Positions 43,822-53,435 of a stretch of DNA of 64,000 bases are shown here, piece by piece. The position numbers and the translations under genes were made by a program. Below the pieces are notes generated by a model. The model worked only from the letters and a program-made list of their open reading frames with translations, ran no database searches and had not been told where the DNA came from. The DNA comes from Comamonas suwonensis (GTDB lineage: Bacteria > Pseudomonadota > Gammaproteobacteria > Burkholderiales > Burkholderiaceae_C), in the NCBI RefSeq assembly GCF_012844455.2, contig NZ_JABBCQ020000003.1, positions 1-64,000 of the forward strand. The letters run 5' to 3'. Position 1 is the first letter of the stretch. Every line of letters starts with the position of its first letter.

Positions 43822-46800
43822 GTGGCACCTGAATTGAATATTCAGAAAACGCACAATGCTTCGCCAGGCTGGACAGTAGCTCAGCCTGATGCGAAATATA
43901 CTCTAACAGTCAGCAATGTTGGCTTGACACCAACTGGACCTGCGCAGGCTGGGGCTGGCTGGAAGCCGGTTCAAGTACTAGATCAAATGCCTATTGGTAT
44001 TGTTCCTGGATGGATAGGAGCCTTGAATGTAAATGGCTGGGCTTGTACTTATAGTGGGAGACTGGTAACTTGTACTACTAACCATCATATTGGCGAAAAG
44101 GGTAGTGCTACAGCTGTTTCGCAAATTGAATTGCCAGTAGTAGTTCAGCCAGGCGCGGCCTACGGAAACTCTCTTGTCAACTATGCTAGTGTTGCTGGTG
44201 GCATGGACCCTTATAACGGTGGAGTTCCCCCCGTACCTGAAGCTTGCAGTAACAATTCCCATTGTGCTTCTGCATTGGTACCTATTTTAAATCCGGCAGT
44301 TTCTGTCAATAAATCTGCAAGTCTAGCCTCAGGGCAGACTGTCATTGTCGGAGCAAAAATTATTTATACCCTGTCTGTCACTGTTCGTGATGCAGAAACT
44401 TTGTCGCCTATTGTTCTGACTGATGTTCTGGGTGTAGGGCTTGAATATAAGCAGATTGTTGCCAACAACGGAAACTTTAGCGAAGGAGGCTCAGGATTGA
44501 GCCGAACCTTCACACTGCCAGCCGGAAAGAAGCCAGGTCAGTATTCTCTTCAATATGAAGTTGAAGTAATAAAAACTGCGACGGGATCTGTCAAGAATAA
44601 TGTGATTCCTGCAGGTGGTGGTGATCCAAATAGTCCAAATGCGAAGGATCCTTCTTGCAATGCAACCTGCTCTACTGAGCATGTCTTGATGCCTCCTGTG
44701 GTCAATGTGAGCAAGACTTCCAACCCTCAGAGTGGCACTAAGGTGAGTCCTGGTGACATCATCACCTATACGCTTGAAGCCACAGTTGAAAATTCTCGGC
44801 TGGAAGCTGCGCTTGTTCTTGAAGACACTCTAGGAAGTGACCTGGATTTTGGAGCTGTTACTGCAAACAATGGTTACTCTGTTTCAGGGTCGGGAAATCT
44901 GCACCAATTTATCTTGCCTTTGGGAACGGGCCCAGGGACCTATCGCATCAGCTATACGGCTCGCGTGAAAGCTAAGCCTGCAGGTACATACAGCTTGAAG
45001 AATGTGGTTGTACCAAAATATGATCCTAATTCTGGTGTGACCCCTCCAGGCAGCGGACCTAATTGCACAGCATGTTTTACGGAGCATGAATATAAGCCTG
45101 TTGAAGTTAAATACTCCAAGACAACGACTGCGGTAGCTGTGAAAGATAAGGATGAAATCCTCTACGAAATTACTGTAGAAGTGACTAAATCTGCTACAAC
45201 AGTTGATCTTTTTCTGCAGGATACGTTCGAGCAGGGTGTTAAATATAGTCGCTTAGAAAATTATGGGAAATTCAACCAGCCAACCGCATCTCGGGGAAGC
45301 ACCGTAGTTGAATTTGTCTTGCCTTCTAAAACACCTCCAGGTACTTATAAACTGAGCTACTGGGGTGAGGTTGATCAAAACTATGCAGGAGCAGGCACTG
45401 GGCCGGTAGATAACGCTAAGAATAGTTTGGTGAATTCGCCGAATTTTACTAATCCAGATAATCCTGTTTGCAAATCGCCATGCGAAACAACGACGCCAAT
45501 TATTCCTGAGAAAATTTTTTATAAGAAGGAAATTGTTAGTATAGTTCCTACTGAAGGTGTGGGATTTAAACAGTCGCTGAAATTTAGAGTCACCGTGTGG
45601 GTGGAGGGGTTGCCGACTTCCACTGCGTATGTTCTCAAGGATACGCTTAGCGTTGGACTGAGAAAAACTGATGAAATTCCCAAAGTGACAGCCCCTGTTA
45701 AAGCGAATTGGGATACTGCAAATACTCTAACGATTGATCTGCCGATAGGCTTGACAAAGGATAACCCCTATACTATTGATTACACAGTGGAAGTTACTGA
45801 ATCAGCTGATAAATTCGTCAAAAATTCGGTTCTTCCAGATCCTCCTCCAATTGCGGGTATAGAAGGTCCTCGTTGCGCAAGCTACTGTGCTACAGAAACG
45901 CCTGTGGTGAAAGCAGAAGTGAGCTTTATGAAAACCTCTACTTCAACCTCTGCCGCAGTAGGAAGTAAAATTGATTATGTGCTGGCCGTTAATGTGACAA
46001 AGGCATCGTTGGCAACGGATGTCGATTTGATGGTCGACAACTTGAGTTTGGGACTTGAGTTGGATGACGCATCTTTGAATACAGGTGGCGCATCTATAAT
46101 CGGTCAGAAGAATGGTCAGTCTTTGGTCCTGAAATTGAAGGCTGGGGTTCTTCCTGGTCAATATTTCATCAAATATTCCGCATTAGTGACGGAGTCCGCG
46201 CTTTCTTCTGTCAATAACAAGGTGGAGGGTTTACCGACGCCTGATGGCATGCTGCCAAAGTGTGATGCCAGCAGCACGAATGGGTGCTCGGTGAAAACAG
46301 AAGTGCTACGTACGATTCAGCCTGAAAATGATGACTTTGGCTCCGTCAAAAGTTCCACAGGTTCGTCTAATGTTGGCAATGCTTATGAAAATGACAAGAT
46401 TAACGGCAATCCAGTCACCCTGGATAAGATTACCGGAAAGGTAATTGCACCGGCTACGCCTGTTAATGGTGGAACGGTGCCTGTGCTTGATCCAAACACA
46501 GGTATTGTTTCCGTTCCTCCAGGAACACCTTCTGGCTCCTATCAAATTGTTTATCAGATTTGCGATAAATTGGTCGCCGACCCTGCAGTGGGCTGCAAGA
46601 CAGCCACTATTACGGTTAAGGTCACCAATTCGCCCATCGACGCCAAGGACGACAGCTACACGGGCAACCGTGGCTCGGGCGGCGATCAGGAAGTGGGCAA
46701 TGCCTACTCCGAGAACGACACGCTGGACGGCACACCGTTCTCGCCAGACCGCATCACCGGCACAGTGATCACACCGGCCCAGCCCATTGGTGGCGATCCC

Positions 46801-48717
46801 CGCGTGCCTGTGCTGGATGTGGTAACCGGCAAGGTGACGGTGCCCTCGGGCACACCTGCTGGTGACTACACCATCCACTACCGCATCTGCGAGAAGCTCA
46901 ATCCCTCCAACTGCGATGACGCCGTGATCAAGGTCACCGTCAAGCCGGATGAGTCGCTGCTGCGCATCGTCAAGACTGCTGCCGTGCGTACGGTCAAGAT
47001 CGGTGATCTGGTTCGCTACAGCCTGCAGGTGCAGAACATTGGTGCCGTCAAGGTCGTCAATGCCAACGTGATCGATACGGCTGCCAACGGCTTCACCTTT
47101 GTCAACGGCTCCATGAACGCCGTGGGCCTGGGCTCGGCCGTCACCTCTTCGGGGGTGCGTCCCGTGCAGTTCAGCGGTGTCACGCTGGATGTGGGCCAGA
47201 CCGGAACCCTTGTCTACATGATGCGTGTGGGTGCCGGCGTGCGTCCGGGCAACCATGTCAACACCGCTTTCGCCAAGAACGGTGTGGGTGACAGCATCTC
47301 TAACCAGGCGACCGCTTCGGTGGAACTGGTCAGCGACCCGCTGCTCGACGACTCGCTGATCTTCGGCTCCGTGTTTGACGACCGAGACCGTGATGGCTGG
47401 CAAGACAGCGCCAAGCTCACAGGCCTCAAGGCTCAGGGCGGCTTTGCTCCGGGCGCTTACATCGCCAACTCCACCACCGTGGACAAGGGGCAGGGCGCCG
47501 AGCCTCAGGCCGACGCTAGCTCGCCGCTGCTGCATGGTCTGGATCTGGGCAGCATCACTGCCCGCCAGTCCGAAGCCGACCCCGTGGCCAAGCACACCGT
47601 GCTTATCCACCAGAAGCTCCAATCGCTGGACTTCACCGACGACTTTGTGCTGACCAACGATCAGGGTGTCACTGTGCGCATGAACGCTGCAGGCCAGACC
47701 ATCGTCGAGAAATCCGGTGAAGCCGCTGCGGGTCGCAATGCGGCCCAGATTGAAGTCGAGCGCAAGATCAGCCAGACGGCTGAAGGCTACGGTGTGGACT
47801 ACATCATCCGCAGCACCGGCATTGACGAACGCGGTATTCCCGGCGTGCGTGTTGCCTCGGTCGAAGGACTCTTGATGGAAACCGACCCCTTTGGTCGCTA
47901 CCACCTGGTGGGCGTCAACGGCGGTCGTTGGGAGCGTGGTCGCCACTTCATCCTGAAGGTTGACCCCAGCACCCTGCCTGCCGGCGCTGAATTCACCACC
48001 AGCAACCCCTTGCTGCGCCGTATCACTCCGGGCCTGCCCGTGCGCTTTGACTTTGGCGTGCAGCTCAATCCCGAGTTCATGGCCGGTGAACAAAAGACGG
48101 CCGAGATCGAGCTGGGCAGCGTGCTGTTCGCGGCAGGCTCTACCGAGATCCGCAGCCAGTACCTGGGCGAGCAGGGCGTCATTGCCCAGGTGGCTGCCAA
48201 GCTGCAGCAATACAGGGGGGGGGAGCTGCTCATCAGCGCCAATGGCGAAAGCGAAGCTGTGGCCTTTGCCCGTGCTGAAGCCGTGCGCAAGGCCGTGATC
48301 GAGCAGTTGCCCGCAGAAGTGCAGGGGGGCACCAAGGTCAGCGTGCGCCGTGATGCGAACGATGCAAACAGTCTCATCAGCGGCGTAACTGCCAACGGTG
48401 CGGTGTTGGGTAACGTGCTGTTTGAAACCGACAAATCCGTGGTACGCCCTGAGTATCAGGCGCTGCTGGCCAAGGTGGGGGCGTACCTGAATGCACAGGG
48501 GGTGAATCAAGGAGCGAGCGTGGTCAGCATCGTCGGTCACACCGACGTGCGAGCCAGCCATGCCTACAACCAGAAGCTGGGCCTGGCCCGAGCCAAGGCG
48601 GTGTATGAGGCCCTGCTGCCTCATCTGTCAGAAGACCTGAAGAAACACCTTCAGGTCCAGGCCGAGGCGGACAACGCCTTAGCCCGCCGCCCTGTCCCCA
48701 AAGCCGCATCCCACTGA
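43822..48717 (+). CDS. Giant surface protein, main part: DUF11-like repeats and OmpA domains
   Basis: 1631 codons open from GTG 43822, without a ribosome binding site, because it is the frameshifted remainder of the gene starting at 42437. Order: a DUF11-like domain; about five repeats of roughly 135 residues (44290-46310), each ending in a cysteine pair plus TEH/TET (CNATCSTEH; CTACFTEH; CKSPCETTT; CASYCATET); two repeats with GNAYxEND (46320-46950); another DUF11 domain (IVKTAAVRTVKIGDLVRYSL); and two OmpA-like units, SVLFAAGSTEIR (about residue 1430) and NVLFETDKSVVR with GHTDVRASHAYNQKLGLARA (1530-1610). A surface or peptidoglycan-bound adhesin is likely. DNA before 46620 is AT-rich, after it GC-rich. 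Confidence 0.82.
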   Translation: MAPELNIQKTHNASPGWTVAQPDAKYTLTVSNVGLTPTGPAQAGAGWKPVQVLDQMPIGIVPGWIGALNVNGWACTYSGRLVTCTTNHHIGEKGSATAVSQIELPVVVQPGAAYGNSLVNYASVAGGMDPYNGGVPPVPEACSNNSHCASALVPILNPAVSVNKSASLASGQTVIVGAKIIYTLSVTVRDAETLSPIVLTDVLGVGLEYKQIVANNGNFSEGGSGLSRTFTLPAGKKPGQYSLQYEVEVIKTATGSVKNNVIPAGGGDPNSPNAKDPSCNATCSTEHVLMPPVVNVSKTSNPQSGTKVSPGDIITYTLEATVENSRLEAALVLEDTLGSDLDFGAVTANNGYSVSGSGNLHQFILPLGTGPGTYRISYTARVKAKPAGTYSLKNVVVPKYDPNSGVTPPGSGPNCTACFTEHEYKPVEVKYSKTTTAVAVKDKDEILYEITVEVTKSATTVDLFLQDTFEQGVKYSRLENYGKFNQPTASRGSTVVEFVLPSKTPPGTYKLSYWGEVDQNYAGAGTGPVDNAKNSLVNSPNFTNPDNPVCKSPCETTTPIIPEKIFYKKEIVSIVPTEGVGFKQSLKFRVTVWVEGLPTSTAYVLKDTLSVGLRKTDEIPKVTAPVKANWDTANTLTIDLPIGLTKDNPYTIDYTVEVTESADKFVKNSVLPDPPPIAGIEGPRCASYCATETPVVKAEVSFMKTSTSTSAAVGSKIDYVLAVNVTKASLATDVDLMVDNLSLGLELDDASLNTGGASIIGQKNGQSLVLKLKAGVLPGQYFIKYSALVTESALSSVNNKVEGLPTPDGMLPKCDASSTNGCSVKTEVLRTIQPENDDFGSVKSSTGSSNVGNAYENDKINGNPVTLDKITGKVIAPATPVNGGTVPVLDPNTGIVSVPPGTPSGSYQIVYQICDKLVADPAVGCKTATITVKVTNSPIDAKDDSYTGNRGSGGDQEVGNAYSENDTLDGTPFSPDRITGTVITPAQPIGGDPRVPVLDVVTGKVTVPSGTPAGDYTIHYRICEKLNPSNCDDAVIKVTVKPDESLLRIVKTAAVRTVKIGDLVRYSLQVQNIGAVKVVNANVIDTAANGFTFVNGSMNAVGLGSAVTSSGVRPVQFSGVTLDVGQTGTLVYMMRVGAGVRPGNHVNTAFAKNGVGDSISNQATASVELVSDPLLDDSLIFGSVFDDRDRDGWQDSAKLTGLKAQGGFAPGAYIANSTTVDKGQGAEPQADASSPLLHGLDLGSITARQSEADPVAKHTVLIHQKLQSLDFTDDFVLTNDQGVTVRMNAAGQTIVEKSGEAAAGRNAAQIEVERKISQTAEGYGVDYIIRSTGIDERGIPGVRVASVEGLLMETDPFGRYHLVGVNGGRWERGRHFILKVDPSTLPAGAEFTTSNPLLRRITPGLPVRFDFGVQLNPEFMAGEQKTAEIELGSVLFAAGSTEIRSQYLGEQGVIAQVAAKLQQYRGGELLISANGESEAVAFARAEAVRKAVIEQLPAEVQGGTKVSVRRDANDANSLISGVTANGAVLGNVLFETDKSVVRPEYQALLAKVGAYLNAQGVNQGASVVSIVGHTDVRASHAYNQKLGLARAKAVYEALLPHLSEDLKKHLQVQAEADNALARRPVPKAASH
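48215..48223 (+). repeat. Nine-G tract in the surface protein gene
   Basis: TACA-GGGGGGGGG-AGC within codons for YRGGEL, between the two OmpA-like units. A run of this length in a surface gene can slip and switch the C-terminus off. Confidence 0.75.
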
Positions 48718-48728
48718 GGTTCTCGATC

Positions 48729-51700
48729 ATGAAAATGAAATTGCTTGACTACACCATCATGAGTTTGATGGCGGGATCGGCGGCTGGAGTCTGGGCTGCC
48801 GAGACCACAACACCGGCGGCTAGTACAGCCGCCACCACTGCAGCGACTACGGCAACGATTGCTGCAACGACCACTGCTCCTCAAACAGAAGCAGCTAACG
48901 AAAGTGCTGCATGCGCTGCAGGCCAATCGGGTCAATGTGATGCCGATGGTCAGATGCTGTTCCGTCTGAACTCGCAAAGCTACGACCAGCCTCTGACCCA
49001 GGGCACCAGCCGCCAGTCCAGCTCGCAAGAGCTGGCACCGGATCGCCGTGTCTCCATCGGCCTCAAAGCCCCGGGCAAGGCCAATGTACGCGGGCGCTTC
49101 TCCTTCTCGCTGCCCGATGGTGGCGTGATCTGGGCCACCGAAGACCCGACACTGGGTCAGGCCGAGCTGACTGCCTCCGGCCCCACCCTGGTGCCGCTGG
49201 ACATGGGCCGCATCACCAAGCCCGTCAACTTCTATGTGCGCAGCAACTACCCGGATTTCATCGAGCGCATGGAGCTGCTGGTCTTCAGGGCCAGCGACAC
49301 CGACTTTGTGAAGCCCGTGGCCACCGTGCCGCTCAAGGTGGGGGCGGTTGTCTCCACCGAATGGGATGGCAAGCTGTCTGGCGACTACCGCTATCGTGTG
49401 GGTGACCAGCTCATCTACATCGTGCGGGCCTATGCCAAGCCTAATGGGGAAGGCAAGAGCGTTCAGTTCGACGAAACCTACCCCAGCAAATTCCAGCTGG
49501 TCACGCCCGAAGACGAGCAACGTGCCAACACCTTGCTACGTGACAATTTAGAAAAATCCATGAACGGCTCGTTGTCCCTACAGCAAGCGCTCAAGCAAAG
49601 CCTGATCAACAGCGCCTTTGCCGGCAATGGTCTGCGCCTGCAGAACATCCCGTTCTATGGCTCCAGAGTTCGCGTTCAGGGCCGCAACATCCCCGAAGGC
49701 ACCACGCTCAACATCAACGGCCAGAGCTACCCTGTGGACATGGAAGGCAAGTTTGTTGCCGAATACATGATGCCCGTGGGCCAGCATGTGTTTGATGTGG
49801 CCGTCGATGGCCGCTCCGGCAAGGTCGAGCGCAAGCTGGGCATCGATGTCAGCGGTGAATACTTCTTTGGCGTGGCCCTGGCCGATGTGACCCTGCAAGG
49901 CAACAGCCTCAGTGGCTCGCATGAAGGCTTCCTGCAAGAGGGCAGAGACAAGGACCTGCTCACCGATGCCCGCCTGGCCTTCTACCTCAAGACCAAGCTC
50001 CAGTCCAAGTACCTGGTCACGGCGCAAGCTGACACCACCGAGCGTCAGATCGGCAGCCTCTTCAACGGCTTCACCGATACCTACGCCAAAGACGTCTTCC
50101 GCCGCCTTGACCCCGATCAGTACTACCTGACCTACGGTGACGACTCCACCACCACGCGTGACGTCGACACCCAGGGCCGCATGTACCTGCGTGCCGACTG
50201 GGACAAGAACCAGGCCCTGTGGGGCAACTACGCCACGGGCTTGACCGGCACCGAGTTTGCGCAATACCAGCGCTCGCTCTACGGCGCCGCCGCCAATCTG
50301 CGCAGCAATGACACCACACAGCTGGGCGAAGCCAAGTCCCAACTGCGCGTGTTCGCCTCTGACAGCAACACAGCCCACGGCCACACCGAGCTGCTGGGCA
50401 CCGGCGGTAGCCTCTACTACCTGCGCCACACCGACATCCTGCCTGGCTCCGACATCGTCATGCTCGAAGTGCGTGACCGTGCCACCGGCCGCACCATCAG
50501 CAGCCAGCAGCTGGTGCGGGGCGCCGACTATGAAGTGGACTCCTATCAGGGGCGCATCATCACCCGTCGCCCTCTGGCCCAGATTGCCAGCGAAAGCAAT
50601 AACTCCATCACTCGAGACGCACCGCTGTCCGGCTACGAGCAGCGCCTGCTGGTGGACTACGAATACGCTCCCAGCGACCTGCGCAAAAACATGACCGTGG
50701 GTGGCCGTGGCAAACAATGGATTGGCGAGCATGTGGCCGTGGGCGGAACCTACGTCGATGAGCAAAACGACGGCGACGACTACAAGCTCAAAAGCGTAGA
50801 CGTCACCCTGCAAGCCGGCCGAGGCACCTACCTCAAGGTCGAGCGCAGCCACAGCGAATCCACCAGCGTGCCCGTGTTCTTCTCGGACAACGGTGGTTTG
50901 AGCTTTACGCGCCTGAACCCTGCCGCTGTCCGCAAGGGCGATGCAACCTCGGTTGAAGCCCGCGTCAACCTGCAAGAGCAGGGCATGACCCAAAGCGCCT
51001 GGAGCACCGGCGCCTGGTGGCGCAAGGTCGATGCAGGCTTCTCCACAGCACGTACCGACTACCTGGGCCAGGACGTTACCGAATACGGCGCCGAATTGCT
51101 GGGCGAGCTGCGCCCCGACATGACCCTCTACGCCAAGCACAGCCGTGCCGAGCGTGGCGGTGAATCGCTCACGCAAACCCAGGTCACCAGCGAGTGGCGC
51201 ATGGACGACAAACGTGCGCTCACCGCCGAAGTGCGCCGTGTGGATGAAGACCGCTACACCGGCCAAGGCATTGGCACGCTGGCCGCCCTTAAGTACAGCC
51301 AGCGCATGACGCCGTCGCTTGAGCTGTACGGAATCGGTCAGGCCACGCTTGATAACGACGGCGGCAAATACCGCAACAACGATGCGTTGACCGCTGGTGC
51401 CCGCTACCTGTTTGGCAACCAGTCTTCCGTCAGCGGTGAAGCAACTCACGGCAGCCGGGGCAATGCCCTGACCTTGAGCGGCGAATACAAGCTCACGCCA
51501 GAGCACAGCTTCTACGGCGGCTACACCATATCGACCGACACCACCCAGTACGATAGCCTGTTTAACAACGGCAAGCGACCCGGCCTGACGCTGGGCCAGC
51601 GCTGGCGCCTGAGCCAGCGCACCAACATCTTCAACGAAAGTCAGTACTTGAAGGACCCGCGTACCGGCAGCGGTCTGGCCCATACCTTTGGTATGGACTT

Positions 51701-52520
51701 CTACCCCGGCCAGAACTGGCGTCTGGGTTACACCCTGCAGCACGGTGACCTGACGGCTACCACCGGCAACGTGAGTCGTGATGCGATCAGTCTCTACGGC
51801 GGCCGCACCAACGTGCGCACCAACTGGAGCAGCAAGGTGGAATGGCGCAGGGACTCCGGAGCAGAAAACCGCACCCAATGGGTGCTGACCAACTACCTTA
51901 CCCACAAAGTGGACAGCAGCTGGCGCATTGCGGGCAAGCTCAACTACTCTGAAACCAAGGACAAGAATAGCGTCGAAGCCGGTGCCAAGCTTGTGGAAAG
52001 CAGTCTCGGCTTTGCCTACCGCCCATGGGACAGCTCCCGCTGGGGCATCTTCGGGCGCTATACCTACCTCTACGACATGAGCTCGCTGGGCCAGGTCGGC
52101 TGGGACGGCACCAGCAGCAGCTCGTCCGCCTACTACGATCAGCAGTCGCACATCGTCTCGCTGGAAGGCGTGTACCGCTGGAGCCATAGGTGGGAGAACG
52201 CCGTGAAACTTGCGCGCCGCGAAGGCAAGGCAAGGTTTGGCCGAGGCAACGGTCAATGGTTTGATTCAGCGACCACCTTCGCAGCTGTTCAGACCCGCTA
52301 CGAAGTCATGAACCAGTGGCACGCACTGGCCGAATTCCGCTGGCTGGGTGTCAAAGACGGCGGCGACAAGAACGGCTGGCTGGTCGGCGTGGACCGCGAC
52401 CTGACCAAGAACCTGCGCATTGGTGTGGGCTACAACTTTACGCAGTTCAAGGGCGACCTGACCAAGGTGGATGACTACCGGGCCAAGGGCTGGTATTTGA
52501 ATATGGTGGGGTACTACTGA
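48729..52520 (+). CDS. Large outer-membrane beta-barrel protein paired with the surface protein
   Basis: 1263 residues. Signal peptide MKMKLLDYTIMSLMAGSAAGVWA, then a Thr/Ala-rich linker (TTPAASTAATTAATTATIAA). Residues about 70-290 form soluble domains (VSIGLKAPGKANVRGRFSFS; TKPVNFYVRSNYPDFIERME). Residues 320-370 are a small beta domain (VRVQGRNIPEGTTLNINGQS). From about 400 to the end there are many alternating aromatic strands (AFYLKTKLQSKYLVTAQADT; LRIGVGYNFTQFKGDL) ending WYLNMVGYY, a beta-barrel C-terminus. It starts 11 bases after the surface protein stop. It is likely an outer-membrane partner, exporter or anchor for it; no named family is certain. Confidence 0.85.
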   Translation: MKMKLLDYTIMSLMAGSAAGVWAAETTTPAASTAATTAATTATIAATTTAPQTEAANESAACAAGQSGQCDADGQMLFRLNSQSYDQPLTQGTSRQSSSQELAPDRRVSIGLKAPGKANVRGRFSFSLPDGGVIWATEDPTLGQAELTASGPTLVPLDMGRITKPVNFYVRSNYPDFIERMELLVFRASDTDFVKPVATVPLKVGAVVSTEWDGKLSGDYRYRVGDQLIYIVRAYAKPNGEGKSVQFDETYPSKFQLVTPEDEQRANTLLRDNLEKSMNGSLSLQQALKQSLINSAFAGNGLRLQNIPFYGSRVRVQGRNIPEGTTLNINGQSYPVDMEGKFVAEYMMPVGQHVFDVAVDGRSGKVERKLGIDVSGEYFFGVALADVTLQGNSLSGSHEGFLQEGRDKDLLTDARLAFYLKTKLQSKYLVTAQADTTERQIGSLFNGFTDTYAKDVFRRLDPDQYYLTYGDDSTTTRDVDTQGRMYLRADWDKNQALWGNYATGLTGTEFAQYQRSLYGAAANLRSNDTTQLGEAKSQLRVFASDSNTAHGHTELLGTGGSLYYLRHTDILPGSDIVMLEVRDRATGRTISSQQLVRGADYEVDSYQGRIITRRPLAQIASESNNSITRDAPLSGYEQRLLVDYEYAPSDLRKNMTVGGRGKQWIGEHVAVGGTYVDEQNDGDDYKLKSVDVTLQAGRGTYLKVERSHSESTSVPVFFSDNGGLSFTRLNPAAVRKGDATSVEARVNLQEQGMTQSAWSTGAWWRKVDAGFSTARTDYLGQDVTEYGAELLGELRPDMTLYAKHSRAERGGESLTQTQVTSEWRMDDKRALTAEVRRVDEDRYTGQGIGTLAALKYSQRMTPSLELYGIGQATLDNDGGKYRNNDALTAGARYLFGNQSSVSGEATHGSRGNALTLSGEYKLTPEHSFYGGYTISTDTTQYDSLFNNGKRPGLTLGQRWRLSQRTNIFNESQYLKDPRTGSGLAHTFGMDFYPGQNWRLGYTLQHGDLTATTGNVSRDAISLYGGRTNVRTNWSSKVEWRRDSGAENRTQWVLTNYLTHKVDSSWRIAGKLNYSETKDKNSVEAGAKLVESSLGFAYRPWDSSRWGIFGRYTYLYDMSSLGQVGWDGTSSSSSAYYDQQSHIVSLEGVYRWSHRWENAVKLARREGKARFGRGNGQWFDSATTFAAVQTRYEVMNQWHALAEFRWLGVKDGGDKNGWLVGVDRDLTKNLRIGVGYNFTQFKGDLTKVDDYRAKGWYLNMVGYY

Positions 52521-52541
52521 GCAGCACCCAGAGCCCCAAAG

Positions 52542-52577
52542 AAAAAGCCCCGGCAGCGCAAGCTGCCGGGGCTTTTT
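52542..52577. terminator. Strong terminator after the barrel gene
   Basis: AAAAAGCCCCGGCAGC-gcaa-GCTGCCGGGGCTTTTT: 16-bp perfect arms, functional in both directions. Ends the surface-protein operon and serves the converging GST gene. Confidence 0.95.
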
Positions 52578-52596
52578 AATATCAAATCAGGTTGTG

Positions 52597-52629
52597 GCGC
52601 TTATGTATCAAGCGCAATCAGCTATCAAA
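52597..52629 (-). repeat. Family A repeat on the 3' side of the GST gene
   Basis: Minus strand: TTTGATAGCTGATTGCGCTT followed by GATACATAAGCGC. It shares about 22 identical bases, inverted, with the copy at 53436 on the other side of the GST gene. Confidence 0.75.
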
Positions 52630-52635
52630 TCAATA

Positions 52636-53313
52636 TCAAAGGCTTTCAATGCTTTTGCTCACAAAGGTGGGGCCTGTGGTACCGGGCACCCAGCCGGGAT
52701 AGGTTTCCATGATTTCGGCAAACAGGGCCGAATCAATCCAGCGTTGCAGCCAGTCCTGCAGATGCGGCCAGGGCTGCTCGTTCCATTGCGCCTCATCAAT
52801 CCGGGCGTACTGGCGCACAAAGGGGCGCAGTGCCATGTCGGCCAGACTGGGGTGCAGGCCAAACAGGTAGCCGGTCTCTTCCAGCTGGTCGTTCAAATCC
52901 GCCAGCCAGGTCAGCGCGTCGGCCTGTGCCTGATTCACGGCTTCGGCGCTGTGGCGCTCGGGGTATTTGCAGCGATCGAGTGCTTGTTTGAAAAAGCCGT
53001 CATTACGCTCAATCAGGACCTGCATGTCTTCAAGACTGCCTTGCGTGGGCTGCAGCCAGCCGTCGGGGTCGTTGCTGCGCAGGGCATGCAGCATGACGTC
53101 CAGACTTTGCTCGATCACTTGACCATCCTGCAGCACCAGTACTGGCACCGTGCCCTTGGGCGATACATCCAGCAGCGCATGAGGTTTGTTGCGCAGATTG
53201 ATTTCACGCAGCTCGCAGGGCAGACCTGCATGGGCCAGGGCCAGACGGGCGCGAATGGCGTAAGGGCAGCGGCGGAAAGAGTACAGAACGGGCAGGGAGG
53301 AGGCGGCAGTCAA
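52636..53313 (-). CDS. Glutathione S-transferase family protein
   Basis: 225 residues. Thioredoxin-like N-terminal domain LPVLYSFRRCPYAIRARLAL with Cys16 in a CPYA motif, then SPKGTVPVLVLQDGQVIEQS (cis-Pro and the glutathione gamma-Glu site). The all-helical C-terminal domain contains LFGLHPSLADMALRPFVRQY. Cys16 suggests a thiol-transferase or reductase-like (omega/YfcG-type) activity rather than Ser/Tyr GST chemistry. The last codons (KSIESL) are next to repeat DNA. It is flanked by inverted family A repeats. Confidence 0.92.
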   Translation of the reverse strand: MTAASSLPVLYSFRRCPYAIRARLALAHAGLPCELREINLRNKPHALLDVSPKGTVPVLVLQDGQVIEQSLDVMLHALRSNDPDGWLQPTQGSLEDMQVLIERNDGFFKQALDRCKYPERHSAEAVNQAQADALTWLADLNDQLEETGYLFGLHPSLADMALRPFVRQYARIDEAQWNEQPWPHLQDWLQRWIDSALFAEIMETYPGWVPGTTGPTFVSKSIESL

Positions 53314-53435
53314 GGCAGGTGGTCAGATGAAATGGGTAAAACAAAAGCGCCGTGGCGCTTACTGAGTGGCTACTGTAACTGCTCACCTGAAGCCATGCAG
53401 CGGTGTCCGGCATCCTTTGTCTGAAATGCTCTTGA

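Noticed and set aside
46306-48624. 772-codon minus-strand frame opposite the surface protein gene
   Set aside because: Overlaps OmpA and DUF11 domains on the other strand, and its product is a His/Gly/Ala-rich sequence without domains.
49578-52256. Very long open frame (892 codons) on the minus strand opposite the outer-membrane barrel gene
   Set aside because: It is an antisense shadow of a GC-rich gene with strong codon bias. The plus-strand product has a signal peptide, barrel strands and a terminal aromatic; the minus-strand product has no motif.
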